From positions 50,683 to 114,682 of the forward strand of contig JAFKAC010000148.1 in NCBI GenBank assembly GCA_025766275.1: a stretch of DNA of 64,000 bases. The letters are read 5' to 3'. The DNA comes from Lactarius indigo. Its lineage: Eukaryota; Basidiomycota; Agaricomycetes; Russulales; Russulaceae. The notes beneath the pieces are model-generated. The model did no database searches. It saw nothing but the letters and a program-made list of their open reading frames with translations, and was not told where the DNA came from. The position numbers and the translations under genes are program-made. Shown here one piece after another: positions 22,533 through 36,257 of this stretch. Every line of letters starts with the position of its first letter. Position 1 is the stretch's first letter.

Positions 22533-23915
22533 ATGAGCCTCTTGGGGCCCAGCGGTCCGAAGATCAAATACACTTTAGTGGGGCATGATTGGAAAGCATC
22601 TAACAGCATGATCATATCATTCTTCCCCCCACCCTCTTTGAGCTCGGTCAGTTGTGGTATCACGAGTCACCAACCAGACACAGATGGGGGTAATGGCGAT
22701 AACATTTATATCGACGACGACGACTTTGGGGCCGAGACCGCGAAAATAACATCACCTGGCGAAAGCATTACTTCGGCGCGTGCCTTCATGAGGTGAGAAC
22801 TTCCGTGGCTCCCTTTGTCTTAACTCAACGAGTTCAAGGGGACATGGAACTTACGTAGATAGCGATGAGGTTATTGCATCCGTTGCTGGTGTAATCGAGA
22901 GGGTCAATAAGCTTATTACGGTGCGGGCGTTGCGTACTAGGTACGTCGAACGAGGGTTAACAACTGGATTGCTCCCGACCATTTCCAGATACAGTCCAGA
23001 AGTTGGGGATTTGGTGATCGGTCGAATAACAGAGGTGCGAATTTCATTTCCCGCTTACGCACAAACAAGCATAATGGAGAAGAAAAGGTGCAACCTCGAA
23101 GGTGGAAGGTGGATGCGAATGCTCGGCAAGATGCCGTTCTCATGCTCTCATCGGTTAATCTTCCAGGTGGTGTCCAGGTACTGTAGATCACCCAAAAATC
23201 TAACCGTGCTACTGTAAACTGACTTTTCCCGGGTCTGTGCGGGTTCAAGCGCCGTAAGCTGGAGAGCGACGAGCTCCAAATGCGAAATTTTTTTGAAGAG
23301 GGCGACCTACTCGTGGCGGAAGTTCAAGCGTTTTTTGCTGACGGTGCCATGTCTCTGCATACACGGTCACTCAAGTATGGCAAGGTGCGTTTCAAAAACT
23401 TGAAACACGGCCATCTTTGACAGCGCCTACTGTCACAATCTTTAGCTCAAAAACGGGCAGCTCGTTTCTGTCCCCCCCATTCTCATTCGCAGGCTAAAAT
23501 CTCATTTTTGTTCGTTACCTTCTGGTGTAGACTTGATACTGGGCCTGAACGGGTACATCTGGATAAGTAAGCATGTCCGAGATAACGAGAAGGAAGGGCA
23601 CGAAGGGTTTGATGCTGAGGCGGTCTACTCCAATCAGAATGACGTATGTTTCTATTGCGACTCGTGTTCCTTAGTCAACGATCTAATTCTTGACAGGATA
23701 TCGATGATGCGACAAGGACTGCGATCGCCCGAGTCTCCAACATTATACGGGTTCTAGCATCTCGGTCGGTTCCAATCACGGACTCGATTGTATTAGAAGC
23801 CTACGAATGGGCAGTTGAGCAAGATGTGGACGTCAAGGACTTACTCCTAGAGGATGTGGCTGATGCCTTAGTTGCCGCAGTAACCACTAAAGAAGAGCCC
23901 TCCGAACAATGGTAG
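22533..23915 (+). CDS. RRP4: Exosome cap subunit RRP4 (EXOSC2)
   Basis: ATG at 22533 ([10 protein letters not shown]) is the likely start; the frame after it to about 22680 probably contains an intron. Then [15 protein letters not shown] joins across a GTGAGA..TCAAG intron to [20 protein letters not shown], and across a second to [16 protein letters not shown]. Further exons give [64 protein letters not shown] and a C-terminal helix ending in SEQW. The N-terminal, S1 and KH regions are in the standard RRP4 order. The protein forms the RNA-entry cap of the RNA exosome in nucleus and cytoplasm. The stop at 23913-23915 lies 53 bp from the stop of a convergent gene. Confidence 0.9.
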
Positions 23916-23968
23916 TACAGTATTGCATTTGCGACTAGTGTGACAAATTCAATACAGGAACGCGCGGG

Positions 23969-24511
23969 CTAGTCATCTTCGTCCTCATAACTCGTTTCCC
24001 CCTCTCGTTCCTCTGGCATCTCGTCATCGTCGTTTTCATCATTTTCATTTTCATTCTCGTCGTCAGCGTCCCCTTCTTCTGCTGCTTCCGGTTGTTGCGA
24101 GGCCGGCTGATATTGATTTGTGGTGGCACCACTGGCCATTTTCCGGGCGTGGGCAGCTTTCTCTGCCTCCTCCTTTTCTTTATCGACAGGTAGTAAAATA
24201 TCGAGCGCGAGATCCTTCCATCGTAACGTTCCGTTGACCCCCCCTCCGGCGTAACCCATATCTTCAAACAGAGCACGTGAGGTTGGGTCGTAAGGCACGC
24301 GTGGACGAGCGGCTGGATGCTTGATATTTGTCGGATTCCCATAAGGATAGGATGGGTGAATGTGGGAAGGCAGTACTTGATGGGCAGTGCTTCAGCGACC
24401 AAGATCGTGACAGATGAGACTGTACAAACTATCCGAGTCGTCCGGGTTTGGTGGGACCATATGTGCTGGGATATCCATTTCTGGGGTACTCGCCTTCAGT
24501 GAGGAGGTCAT
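23969..24511 (-). CDS. Small protein with acidic C-terminal tail, unknown function
   Basis: Exon 1 from ATG 24511 reads MTSSLKASTPEMDIPAHMVP up to DDSD, then an intron (GTTTGT..ATCAAG) and LPSHIHPSYPYGNPTNIKHP. The body has a well-ordered segment VPYDPTSRALFEDMGYAGGG followed by NGTLRWKDLALDILLPVDK, a charged helix, and a tail of Glu/Asp/Asn repeats ending YEDEDD. The length is about 165 residues. The ordered core looks conserved, but I cannot name the family. It ends 53 bp from the RRP4 stop in convergent orientation. Confidence 0.65.
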
Positions 24512-25155
24512 AGGGCCTCGCCCAACGAAGACGGACCACTGTCAGACAAATTTCCCTTCAGGTGCTCCGGGGTTCCGATCGTGTCTAACACCTTCAGGTC
24601 ATTCTCGGTCATGTGTAGGTAGCAGAAAGTCAAATCCTAGCAAGTATGCTCAATGGTGGGAAATACATCACATAAGAAGGGGGTGCGCACAGTCATATTG
24701 GAAACAGTGCCCGCCGAACCGGTACTGCAAATTCCTACTGCTGTATCTTATTGGGAGCGGTCAGCTTCAGCGGCGGTTCAGTAAAGTCCAACTTCCGACG
24801 TGCCGCCGTATGGTTACGTCCAATCAGGACACGTTCGTCAAATCGGCCCGCGTCTTGCCGAACCGACAGCGACATTACGAGATTGGCCTTTTACGGTACC
24901 CGCCCTCGTCTTCTAGGCTTGGCCAGTGCTTGGCCATACTATCCTGTGTCTGGTCATTCTTCTTGTCCGCTGGAGGAGTGCCTGAATACCAATACGTACG
25001 GTGTTCCCATAGCTAATTAACTCTCACCTGACTTACGTGTGTGCGGCAGACCATTTTCGGAGGGTGCAATCAAGCCAACACAATTGAGGCAGTTCCTCCT
25101 CTCAGTAAGAAACAGGCCCCGGACTCTGGACTCTTTGCTTTTGCAACCGGTCGGT
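24512..25155. promoter_or_regulatory. Divergent intergenic region before the TFIIIC-subunit gene
   Basis: About 640 bp between two genes transcribed apart. Forward frames at 24414-25016 and 24751-25020 cross it but show no motif, no good splice continuity and low-complexity composition, so I do not call them. Confidence 0.4.
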
Positions 25156-28100
25156 ATGGAAGACGTTACCATCTACACAGCCTCAAGCGTTCCTGGCGCT
25201 GCCTCCCATCCCACCCTCAACTGTTTGCAATGGACTGGGGACGGTCAATTACTGTTCTCGACAAAGTCCTCCGTATATATATTGGTCAGTCTACCCTTCC
25301 GATAATCCTCGCCGTCGATGCTTGGAGTGACAATGATATTAAGACACCTGATCTGGGGCTAAACTATCGCGGTCCTTCTGCTGTTGGGGCATCAACGCAT
25401 ACAGACGGCTCCCCGCATGAAAACCCGTGCGGGTGGTCTAAGACTGTCCTGGAACTCGATAAGCGATCGTTTTATCATTGGCCAGGCGATTCACAGGGTA
25501 AGAAGTGTCCCTGATATGAGGAAATGCGGTGATTAAGCAAAGCCCAGACTGGGACAGTCTGGTGACAGGGTCTTTGGATGTATCAATCAAATCCGTCGTC
25601 GTGTCTCCCAGCTTCCTATCTACAGGCGCAGGGTAATGAGTGCATGCTAGACTCCTTTCACAAGCTCATCATATAGGTCAAAGTTGTGTTCTAGTGGTCG
25701 TCAGCACAAACTTAGAATTGTCATTGTGGTGTTCCGTCAAAAATGAACCGGTGGGACTGTGGACCAAGGTATTCCCATTTTTTCGCAGACAGAGTGTAAT
25801 TGACGCACTTGCTAGCTCCAAGATGCCACGCCTTTTCTGCGGTCATTAGCAGCCGTTCATAGGGCTTCTCCTCACGAACAAACCCTCTGGGCACAGGTTC
25901 TCTGTACGCAAGTCAAATTAGATTCCTGTTGTAACAGTCTTCATATCCTTGCTAGGTTCCTCCTGGTCGACGCAACCGGACTTTGGCGCTTCTTCTGCCT
26001 ACGTCGGCGATAGCTCTCTCTTAGCAGTTGGGAACAAGGCCGGTTCCATCCTTCTTCTAAGGTGAGCACGATTATGGACATGGCCGCCCTCCCAGGAAAT
26101 TTTGTGACGCCACATAGCTTTAATAAGGAGCAAGGTACTAGTCAGCATCTCGAACACATCCAAACAGTCGATGTTAGCGAACAATGGGTCACTCACCTGG
26201 TATGGCTTCCATGGAACAGGGAAGCGATAGACGAGTGTGAGCGGCAGTGACGGCAGAAAATTGTTGTCTATTAATTAACCATCACTCCTTCTGGCAGGTA
26301 CAGCTCTACTCGTTTATTGTACTACAGGTGGTGCCGTAGGGCTTATCAAAGTCTCGAGAACATGGCGTACAAGAGCAGGGCCCTGTACGTCAGCACTGGC
26401 GACGCGTACAGATCATCTGGAATTGTCAATATGTGAGGCCGACGGCCGCACTATCATGGGCCTCACTTTTATCGAACCTCGGAATACGAAAGTACGCCTG
26501 AATAAGATTCACCGGAATCGAATCCCTGAAAACGACCCAGCCCATCGTGGTCCTTCTCAGACCCGGCATCGTTCAGTTATGGACTGAACAAAACGACCGA
26601 GGCGCATGGTCGGGGCTCCGTTCCTTTCAGCTTCGCAGGCAGGCCATCTTAAATGGTTCTTCGATGGTTTATCCTCCATCTGGTCTTATTTATCTTCCCG
26701 AGCGTGACGCCGTCGTCTTGTCTCTGTTTGATGGGAGCTTCCACGTTATTTACGACGTTTCTTTTTCTCCGACTGTCACGCCACCCACCGAAGCCACAGA
26801 ACAAGACAAACTCACATCGAGCTATCTATCGTCGATGTCACGGAAGGTATTTGTGCATGTAGAGGGAGGTGCAGTACCTCACGTAGAAATGAACCGGATT
26901 AGCGGCATGGTGTCTTTTGCCGGCTTTCCCATAGTCTGTTGGGCGCATGAGTGAGTCTTACCCGTGTTGTTGTGTCAGGTCACTCGTTCTTATTACACTT
27001 GCGCTGCAGGAGGTCTGTGTCTTCGGATTTTAGTTACAAGCACGAGGCCAGGCATAGCACTACTCTGGTTGTGACCAGGATGTACACTGAAGACGGTGAC
27101 AACGCTATCCTGAAGATGCTCACGGAGGCCGTCTCAACGACGAAAGCAGGCACGTCGTTTGCTACAACATATAGCCGCTCACTCTGATGAAAGCTGCTAC
27201 GACAGCTCCCGGGACAGCACCAGCCCATATTCTTCGCCCTCTGCTATTTCGTCTCAGCCAGGATGGTGTCCTCACACGGCTTCATCCCCGCTTGCTTCAG
27301 GCGTTGCACCGTCCTGTAACAGACGACTGTCTGGAACTTACTATGTCTCCCCAAATCGGTGACCCCTCCGGTCCAGCCTACTTAGAGTTCAGCGAGGGCA
27401 TCACGCGTCAGCTATTCGGGAGCGACACTCTACTCCAGCTTCGCCTGATGCTAGCTATCGCAAACTTCTGTTGGGTAAGATTTTTCGTATTCCCCCCTAC
27501 CGCTGTCCCTACCGATCGTCTACGTCGTGCAGGAGTTAGCACCAAGTCCAGAAATGCGAGGCGAGTACGGAGAAGTCACGCGATACCTGTTCGCCATCAT
27601 TTCTCATCGCGTTTTGAGAGCTTTTGTCCGACAGATTGATTGTGTGGTGCACCTCCTCACGAGTAAGCCGCCAGTTTATCGGTCTCTTCGCGTGCCAGTG
27701 TCACATCGACCCTATCTAGGAGGCGACCTATTATTCGTACTGAGGGTCGTGATTCAGTGCATGTTACCAGGTACACCCCTAGAGCTGTCGGCTGAGGCGC
27801 AAATGTTAGCCGATAAAGTAACTTCGTCCTTTCCCACACCTGAGGGAGCACCGGGGGGGTTGCTGGAGCAATGTCCTGCTTGCGGTGTAGAAATTCCTCT
27901 AGCAGATACAGCTTCTGCCGTATGTTCGAATGGACATCGCTGGTGTAAGGCACTCATATCGTTCGATGTGTGCCCTCTTGTACTAATTGCACATCCCTTG
28001 GCTGCGTCAGCTCGTTGCTCCGTCACTTCATTCATTCTGGCGGGAACCATGGTACGCACCTGCCTTGGCTGCGCGCGAAAGGCCTTCCTTCCTGCCGCGC

Positions 28101-28294
28101 GATCTCTACACCAACCGGAAAGAGGGCGGGATGTAATAACAGGCGTGGGAGCAACGACGGAAGGTACGGCCGAAGATCCAACCATGACCGAGGAAATGGA
28201 CATCGAGCACAGGCCCGGCTGGCTTGCACAGGAACTTCTAAGAGCCGTGCGTCGATGTCTCTTCTGCGGAAATAACTTCGCCACTCTCATATAG
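25156..28294 (+). CDS. TFIIIC delta-type subunit (GTF3C4/Sfc9-like) with C-terminal zinc finger
   Basis: ATG at 25156 gives MEDVTIYTASSVPGAASHPT and LQWTGDGQLLFSTKSSVYIL, the start of the beta-propeller found in TFIIIC 90-kDa subunits. Exons continue with WSKTVLELDKRSFYHWPG and propeller-like strands, including LIYLPERDAVVLSLFDGSFH. The C-terminus has a cysteine/histidine module: CPACGVEIPLADTASAVCSN, GHRW, RTCLGC and RRCLFCGNNFATLI, matching the TFIIIC putative zinc-finger family. The protein would act in RNA polymerase III initiation on tRNA and 5S genes; the human counterpart also has reported acetyltransferase activity. At least eight introns are implied; the mid-region exons are the least certain. 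Stop at 28292-28294. Confidence 0.8.
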
Positions 28295-29789
28295 GGTGTT
28301 CCGACGGAAAACATGTCCTCGTTAAATTTATATGTTGAGATGGTGATGACCACCAACTACAACGAACCGCAACGAGCGACCTCCTCGCTTGTACTTTCTC
28401 TATTAGTTACTGCTGCGGTGCCTCGTACAGTATCACCTAACAATGGTCCATTATACGTTGCCAAATTGTGCTTCACGGACAGCAACATGCCGTTCTTGGT
28501 GCGGATACGTATTGCATATACGTAATGGCCCTTGTTGAAATACATTGGGCCTGGCCTACACAATGGTGAAAGTCCACTGCCACTTTTGATCGCAAATGCT
28601 TTTTGCGGCCTCCGTCTTCCTAAAAACACACCACGTGAAAAATCAATTGGAAGGATTCATGCTTTTCCACCTGGAGTTGGGTGAAACATCATCAAGGTTT
28701 GATTAATGATCCTGGGGAATCCTTACCATGCTTCGCTGAAGATTGATGGCGCGCTTGGCCTTGTCCTGTCCACGGGTTGTCGGTGAGGGGATAACCGACG
28801 ACAAGATTCCGCGGCTGCAGCATGTGCCACATAAAAAAACCCTCCCGATGCATCGCATGGTACCCGATGTCGGAAGGTTTGTCTCGCGTCACACATCAGT
28901 TCAGCCGAATGACGGAGAGTCACAAAAATGAAGCAGTGCCATCATATCGAATATAGAAAATAGACAAGGGGTAGTAATTATGTTACCATCGTAGATCTGC
29001 AGGCGCTGAATGCTCTCCAATACAGCATGTGCGTGACTCTAAGTCCTATGAAGTATGGAGGTGAAAAAAGCACATGTAGGGACAGAATAAATTCATCGAG
29101 GCACGTCTGCCCCATCTGGAGTTAGAGTTGTCAGGAACGACATCATATGGAACCATACTACTGTGGATCCGGAAACTTTTCATCGTATATTCCTTTTGTA
29201 CTATTGTACAGTATCCGCAAGGGCCAAGCTCGAGTCTTTCTGAGGAAACCCCGAGCTGCTCTCACACACTCCGCCCAGGTGCCAACATTGCGGCGCGTGA
29301 CAACAAAGCATGGGCTGGTCACTGGTGCGACAGTCGCTGATAGTGTTGGGATAGCCCACCTTTTTGACATCACATCAAAAGAATTGAAGCTTGGTCGATA
29401 CTTCGTAAGAGGACATTTGTTTTAAATTATTAACGGTGTTATGGGTCTTGCCACTAGTGGGAGCATTGCACTCAAAGGTGGACTCAAGAGCGACTTGGAA
29501 CAAATAAATAAATATTAAAAATTCTCGCGACAAAGATAACAATGGTCAGTTAAGTAAGGGGATTTTTCCTTGACAAGCACTTGTATAATTATTGAGTAAT
29601 TAGTCAGCCACGGAGCCACCGGCTTGTGGGGGAACGTCGCCAACGCGGCACTGCACTCGCTTTCGTACCACAACAGCAAACACCCAAATCCTCGCCACGA
29701 AGTGACGTTCGTCCTTACGCGCTCAAACAAGCACGCGAAGAGTTGACTTTGGAGTTTACCCCAAGCCTTCTTGTTGCAGCCCCTCCAAC
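28295..29789. other. Gene-poor interval, no supported gene
   Basis: About 1.5 kb with short frames only: minus strand 28357-28629 (KGHYVYAIRIRTKNGMLL) and plus strand 29147-29425 (LFDITSKELKLGRYFVRGHL) have protein-like composition, but I could not link them to other exons or a family. The final 200 bp hold the DOA10 promoter; a pyrimidine-rich stretch ends at the start codon. Confidence 0.35.
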
Positions 29790-32700
29790 ATGAGTCAGCC
29801 CACTATGACGGACGGTGCCCCGAATACTGGACTTGAAAACGGCTCCATACCAAGACCGGTATCTGAAACCGATGCAGATCAAGACACTTGCAGAATCTGC
29901 AGTGCACCTGGGGAGCCGGATCAGCCACTTTTCCACCCCTGTAAATGCTCGGGGACGATCCGCTATATCCACCAAGACTGGTGTGTTCACCATCCTTTCA
30001 ACTTCCCAACACAATACTGATGCGTCGTCAGCTTGACGACGTGGCTCTCACATAGCAAGAAGAAGACTTGCGACGTGTGTAAATATCCGTACTCGTTCAC
30101 CAAAGGTGAAGCATCATTCGTCTTCAGCTCGTAGACGCCCTGACACTTTTAACAGTTTATGCGGACGACATGCCCGGGCAGCTTCCTGTGGTTCTCCTTC
30201 TACGCAAATTTGCACAACAAGTGGCTTTTGCAATTCTCTTTTGCATTCGCGCTGTCATTGTGTCCTTTGTGTGGCTTGCCGTCTTGCCGTGGGTTACGGT
30301 CTGGACTTGGAGAATGTACTTTGCCATGGGAAATTCTACGTATGTGATCATGACCGGGAATATCTACCTCTTGCTAACCAATTCCATAGTGCTTGGTGGA
30401 TAAGTGCTCGCCCACGCTCGTCGCTGTCGTCATCGTCGTCGTTCTTCTCTTACAATCTCACCATTCGTTCTCAAGCTAATGCAACTGCAACCAATGCAAC
30501 CCTTCCCCGCCCCGCTAATGACTCCGATGCCCCTTCGCTCAACGCACTTTTTGCACATCCTCTACTTCGCACCGTTTCTGCAGATATATTCACAGGCCAG
30601 ATTATTGCGACCCTCATTGTCCTTGTTTTCATTGCCGTCTTTCTTCTCCGTGAATGGATATCTCAAAACGCTCGCCCTGGTATCTTCGAAGAAGGTGATC
30701 CCGCAATTGCTGTAGAGCGCGAAGCAGAACAAGAACGCGAACGGGAGCGTGAAAGGCAGCAGCAGCGTCTGCGCGAGCAGGCTAGAGTTGCGATGGAGCG
30801 CGATATTCAGTTGCGTAGGCGCCAGCAAGTTGATGCCGAACGTATGCGACGAGCGAAGGAAGACAATTCGTTTCCATCGGACCCGAGTCGGAGGCATCCA
30901 GATCGACCAATCAAAGATTTACCCTCGCGACCTCCATCCCGACGAGCACAGGAACTGCGATCTGTACAACGCCCTCAGACTGTTCAACTAGATCGGGCCG
31001 CATCCCCCAGCGCTGCCAGACCGACCAATGGAGTCATCGAAAGCTCCAAGGACGATTGGGACCACCCAACTTACGTACAAGCAAGACAAGAACGGCTTTG
31101 GCAGCTGAGAAACGCCGGCCGTTTCTATTGCAAACGATTCTCCTGGAGAAACACAAGGACCGGACTCACAGGCTGACGATACTTGGCTATCGTCCCGAGC
31201 CAGGGCTCTTGACAATGACTCTTTTGTCGGGGGCAAAGGCAAGGCCAAGGCGACCGACTCAGAAGATGCGATTCATCAAGGTACTTCCACATCATCGACT
31301 AGCAATACTTCAAGCATCCTAGCTGCTCTGAGGCAGAAGCGTGTTGATTGGGGTATCCCCGGTGCAGAATCTTGGACCCTTTATGACTTCGAGCGTTTTG
31401 AGATGACCAGATTCAACATTGATCTCATGTTTTCGCCGTATGGCGTAGTGACAGAAGGGGATCCTTGGCAGCTCATCATTCAATCTGAAATCGACCGCAA
31501 CGTGGCTCGGGATAGGCCGACGTCATACGCCCGCACGCTCCGTTCACTCACAGGATTACCGCCCCAGATGATTGGACAGAATGTTTGGGGTATGCTACAG
31601 ATGACACCTGGAGATGGCGAGCAAGGCGCCGTGTGCTTTGGGAACGCTTGCGCGAGGAGGCAGAGCGGGATGGCCTCGGCTTACTGCAACTTCCGCGTGA
31701 GTTGTCCAGCATATCGCTTGAAGACCTCTACGAAGGACACGACCGAGATGGCATTTGGACTCCACCCCCTGCGCCAAGGCTGATAAGCCGTTTACCGGCA
31801 CTGAACACATTGCCCCCAACGCCGTCTGGTCCCAGCGATACGGACGATGGACTATCGTTACTCTCAGCTCACAAGCGATTACGAGCTGATGGTTCGAGGT
31901 CGGAGCGTTCCTTTACAATAAGCGCTATGCCGACCGCTTCTCCACATGAAGATGATGGGTCCTCGCGTCGTGTGCGCCAACGGACAAGGTCACAGGCAGA
32001 TGCAAAGTCTTTCTCATTCCCCCCGCGGGTGAAGTCGGGGATAACCACGTATTTTCGTACACCCCTCCGAGACCCCTCCCCTTCCCCATAACCCCTGCAA
32101 TGTCTACCCAGTTCCCTTCACAAGTCCCATCTTCGCAATCCGCTGAGCCCCCGTCTTCTCATTACAGCGCACCTTTGTCACCATCTACCCTTCCAAACAC
32201 GCGTCCCTCGCATCTCCAATTTCCAGCTACTCTCCCTGCAATTTCCGTACCCGGCGACCGCCAATGCCGAACACGACAATACCAACGCCGACGTCGAGCC
32301 AGCCTTCTATTCTTCTTCGCACTGTGGATTGCACACCGCCCGCGTCGCCAAACCTTGCAACCTACCAACCTCCCGAAGAGTTTCAGGAAGGTTCAGTACG
32401 AGGGGGATACTTCGACGATTTTGAGCAAGTCGAGGAGGAGGTAGGTCGCGACAGTGAGGAGGTGGACCCTCGAAAATTTGAGCGAGATATGGCACAATTT
32501 TTCAAGGACGAGCCCCCCGTGGCACAAGCCACCAGATAAAGAAATAGGTCCCGGCGCTGAAGAGGAGGAAGAGGAAGGTGACCTCCCCGGACTGTTAGTA
32601 GATTCCGACGAGGACGGCGAGGAGGATGCCAGAGAGCCACAGGTTGCCGCGCAACGTGGACCAAGACGCGTAGCGTGGGGTCCCGAATGGGGTGATGCAG

Positions 32701-35700
32701 GACGAGCAGACGTCGCAGACGGGATAGGGTGTGGCTGCCGAAGCTGATGAAGATGGCGAAGACGCCGAGGGTGAAGACGCAGACGATGCGGCCTTGGCAG
32801 CGCAGCTTGCTGATGAAGACATAGCTGTCGAGGATGATATGGAAGGCGCTCTTGAGGTAAGTAAATTACTCCTAGTATGCGCAATGGGGTTGCTAACCTA
32901 CTTTTTCTAGCTATCGGTATGAGAGGTCCACTGTACGTCGTTGCGCAGAATGTATGACCTTTAATACCTGTGACGATGGATATACTCAAATTCGGCTTTG
33001 TAGGCAGCCTTGATGATCTTCGTGCTCGATACGGCTGTCGGCTTAGGCGTCTGGCTGCCTTTTACTTTCGGCAAGTCGACTGCCTTACTCTCTGTAGGTC
33101 TACTTCGTGGTCGCCATAGCCCAAGCTTATTTCTTCGTAGCTCGACCCAAGGCGCGCTCTCCAAGTGCTTCATTGGCCTATACGTGTCATACGTATCGTA
33201 ACGGATCCTGTTGTCGACACCATCTTTTTCTTGATGAGTGTTCTGGTTCTTCCGTTCATTACTCGCCTGCTGGGCGGGTCACTCAGTGCTGTGCAATGGG
33301 CCCTTTCGGGTATTGTTCCAACTAATGCGCTCGAAAAGTCAACTCATTTTGCGCTTACTGTGGTATGTATTCCCTGGGCTGTTTTTGTTCTGCGGCTTTG
33401 CTGATCGTCTTATAGTGGAAGAGTATCGTAGATTTCCCTTGGGACAGAGTAAACGCTTACGTCATCTCACTCTCCTCCAAGCTGGTGTCTGGTCAACGCT
33501 CAGAGACTTCGTCCATCATTGATCGTATCCTAAAGTCTAATCATCCGGCTGTCAAAGCAGCAGAGCGTTATTTGGAAGTTTTGGGGAAGCAAGTCAGGAT
33601 AAGTTCATATCAAGTCGCAACCAGTTGGACGCGAATGGCCCTTGGGGATGGTACAGGAGAAAGGATGTTCGCTATTGTACTTGGCTATGCGGTCATTGGC
33701 CTATTGATCGCCTTTTACCTTAACGTCTTCACTGTTGGGACTGTCAAGAGTGCCGGAAGAGCAGTGAGGAGTGCCGTGCGGCAGCAGTTACTCGTAGTCA
33801 AGGTTGGTAAACTCGCAGAAATTCACTCTCATTGGCTGACGTCGTCCCCAGGTAGCGGCGTTCATCATCATCGAATTAGTCTTGTTCCCCCTTGGATGCG
33901 GCATCAACCTCGACTTATGTTCTATCTGGCTGTTCCCCGAAGCAAGTCTGCAGTCCCGAATTGCATTCTTTCAGTATGCGCCGTTGACTGCCACATTTTA
34001 TCATTGGGTTGTGGGCACAATGTTCATGTGAGTCGTTCTCCATCGCTTCACTTTTGTTGCTTCTGAGGTTCATTTGTACATGACAGGTACCAATTTGCGA
34101 TCTTATTAGCGAGCTGTCGTACCATCATGCGTCCCGGCGCTATGTGGTTCATCAAAGATCCCTCTGATCAGAATTTCCACCCAATTCGCGATATCCTTGA
34201 GCGCCACTGCTCTCGTACAGCTCCGCAAGCTTTCAGTCAGCGCGATCATGTACGGATTGGTTGTCGCCTGTGGTGTGGGGTCCATAGGGGGGCTTATGCG
34301 TTTTTGGAAGGGGCATAATATTACCTCTTCGCTGGAAACCCCGGTGCGCTCCCCCAAAAACTTTTTGTCAACTGTGAAGGCTGACTTATCACGGGATAAC
34401 AGTGAACCGCTATCTGATGTTCCTATTGACCTCTTGTTCCTTCATGTTCTTTTGCCTTACACACTCCCTTTTTCCGGCCTAGGAAGGTCGTCCGCAAAGT
34501 CTCAGTCCAAAATATGGAAGTACCTTTGCGCTCAGCTTCGTCTCACGGTCGTACATGTTCGGTGGCCGCCATCCGGACGAGGAGCGCGGAGTGTCCTACA
34601 GTAGTTGGTGGGCCCCAAGAAACTCTGGTGATAAAGTCGCAGAAGGCGCGCTACATTTTCATGGCAGTTACAGACGGGTCCCCAACAGCGACAACGTCGC
34701 AGTTCCTCGAGATATGCGCGCTACTGCTAGGGTCGATGTCACTGGCATACCTGTGGACGACGAGGCCCAGAGGTTGATTATGGCGCAAGATGCCGAAGCG
34801 GAAAAGGCGAAGCGAAATCCAAAGGACGACTACACCGTTGTCTACATTCCTCCTCATTTCCAGTATCGTGTCGGTCTATTCATCTTCGCACTCTGGGTCG
34901 TCGGTTGTGTCTTTATAACTGCTGCCGTTTCGATGCCCATCCTGCTTGGTCGCGGCGTCTTCAACCTTTTCACCAGAAGGCAGATGCATGATGGGTACTC
35001 TTTCCTCGTGGGTGCCTATACGCTCTGGGGTTGTTGGGTAGTCGGTCACACCCTTGATCGCATGGAAAAGAGGCGCCAACGACGCGGCGCTGACGAGTCA
35101 CGCGGAAACTGGCCGCTTTACTTTCTCAAACGAAGCATCCTCTGGCTGGCCAAGATATCTTACATCGTGTTCTTCGTCGGTATCGTCATCCCAGCCCTCG
35201 TTGGTCTCGTGGTGGAGTTGTACATGATCATGCCCATTCGTTTGTCGTTGAATCCCGACTTGGTTCCCAATATTCGTGCAGCAGACATGTGGGCGCTCGG
35301 TATCATCTATGCTAAAATTATTCTTCATGCGCAGCGCTTGCGCCCGTTGAACCGTATTACGGCTGGTTTCAATCATGTGAGTCCCGATGTTACTCTCTTG
35401 TCACGTGGTTAAAGCTGTTTCTTTCGCAGATCAAAGTCCACGGGTGGACAAATCCCGAGCCCCTTAGTGCCACTGTTGAGTTTATTGCGCCGCTGCTCGT
35501 TGGCCTCAGTGGCATGCTAGCTCTTCCCCCTGTCATCGTCGTCCTCTTGCGGCATCTTATCCCTCTACGGATTGACCAACGCTTCATATGTAAGCCCTTT
35601 TATTTCACTATCACTGTGCTAGTGGTCCTGATTGGTCGGACGCAGTCATGCATGTATACCCTGGTATATTTGCCGTCGCAGGCCTAATCCGCCTCGGTGT

Positions 35701-35845
35701 GACAGGTTCAAGAGCGCTCTCACGGTGGTCGCAGTCTATTCGTGACACTGAGTTCCTTGTCGAAATGCGCTTGCGCAACTATGAGCAAGAGAAGGAAGAG
35801 GAGAAAATCGAGGAGAAGGAGAAGGGAGAACCGATGTTAATATAG
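29790..35845 (+). CDS. DOA10 (SSM4): DOA10/SSM4 (MARCH6) ER membrane ubiquitin ligase
   Basis: ATG at 29790. The RING-CH finger reads [30 protein letters not shown], and after an intron [20 protein letters not shown], giving the C4HC3 pattern. Next comes the conserved [10 protein letters not shown] turn and a membrane segment, a long charged coiled region ([19 protein letters not shown]), and an acidic middle part. From about 32890 the polytopic domain begins: [60 protein letters not shown]. The C-terminus has [34 protein letters not shown] and the conserved EMRLRNYE element before the stop. The enzyme degrades misfolded and regulatory proteins at the ER and inner nuclear membrane. Frames between 31180 and 32540 need many splices and are the least certain part. 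Confidence 0.88.
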
Positions 35846-36257
35846 TCGGTGTGGAGGGGCCGTGGGAGGACTCGCAACCAATTAGTTCACAGCATCCCAG
35901 ACACGATTGTCTGGCCTTAGGACTTAATAGTCTCGTCCATATATATACATTATTGTAGCACTTTTTATGTCACAAAGTACTGTCATTGCAACGCCTTTAT
36001 AGATGCCTACATCAATACATCTGATTCAATGATTATTTTAACAGTGAAAAACCTGACCTCTCCGCTACATGCCCTGGGCAATACAAAATTGGGATTAACA
36101 CCTAGACAGGGAATCTTGAGGAATTGTAAGGATAGTACAGTTTCAGTTCATCTTTGGTCTGCCAGTGTGAGTGATAGGCAAAACAAACAAATGCTACAAT
36201 CAATTTGTATATGTAGGTGACTACAACACCTCGTTTCTTACAGTCCTATAGACGAAC
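35846..36257. other. Convergent intergenic region between DOA10 and RING genes
   Basis: About 410 bp, richer in A+T than the genes. It should hold both 3' untranslated regions and polyadenylation sites. No other feature is visible. Confidence 0.45.

Noticed and set aside
24414..25016. 200-codon forward frame before the TFIIIC gene
   Set aside because: No domain, poor start, and it overlaps the first exon of the divergent small-protein gene.
27754..28356. 200-codon minus-strand frame over the TFIIIC zinc-finger exons
   Set aside because: It is antisense to the Cys-rich C-terminus, which has clear family motifs.
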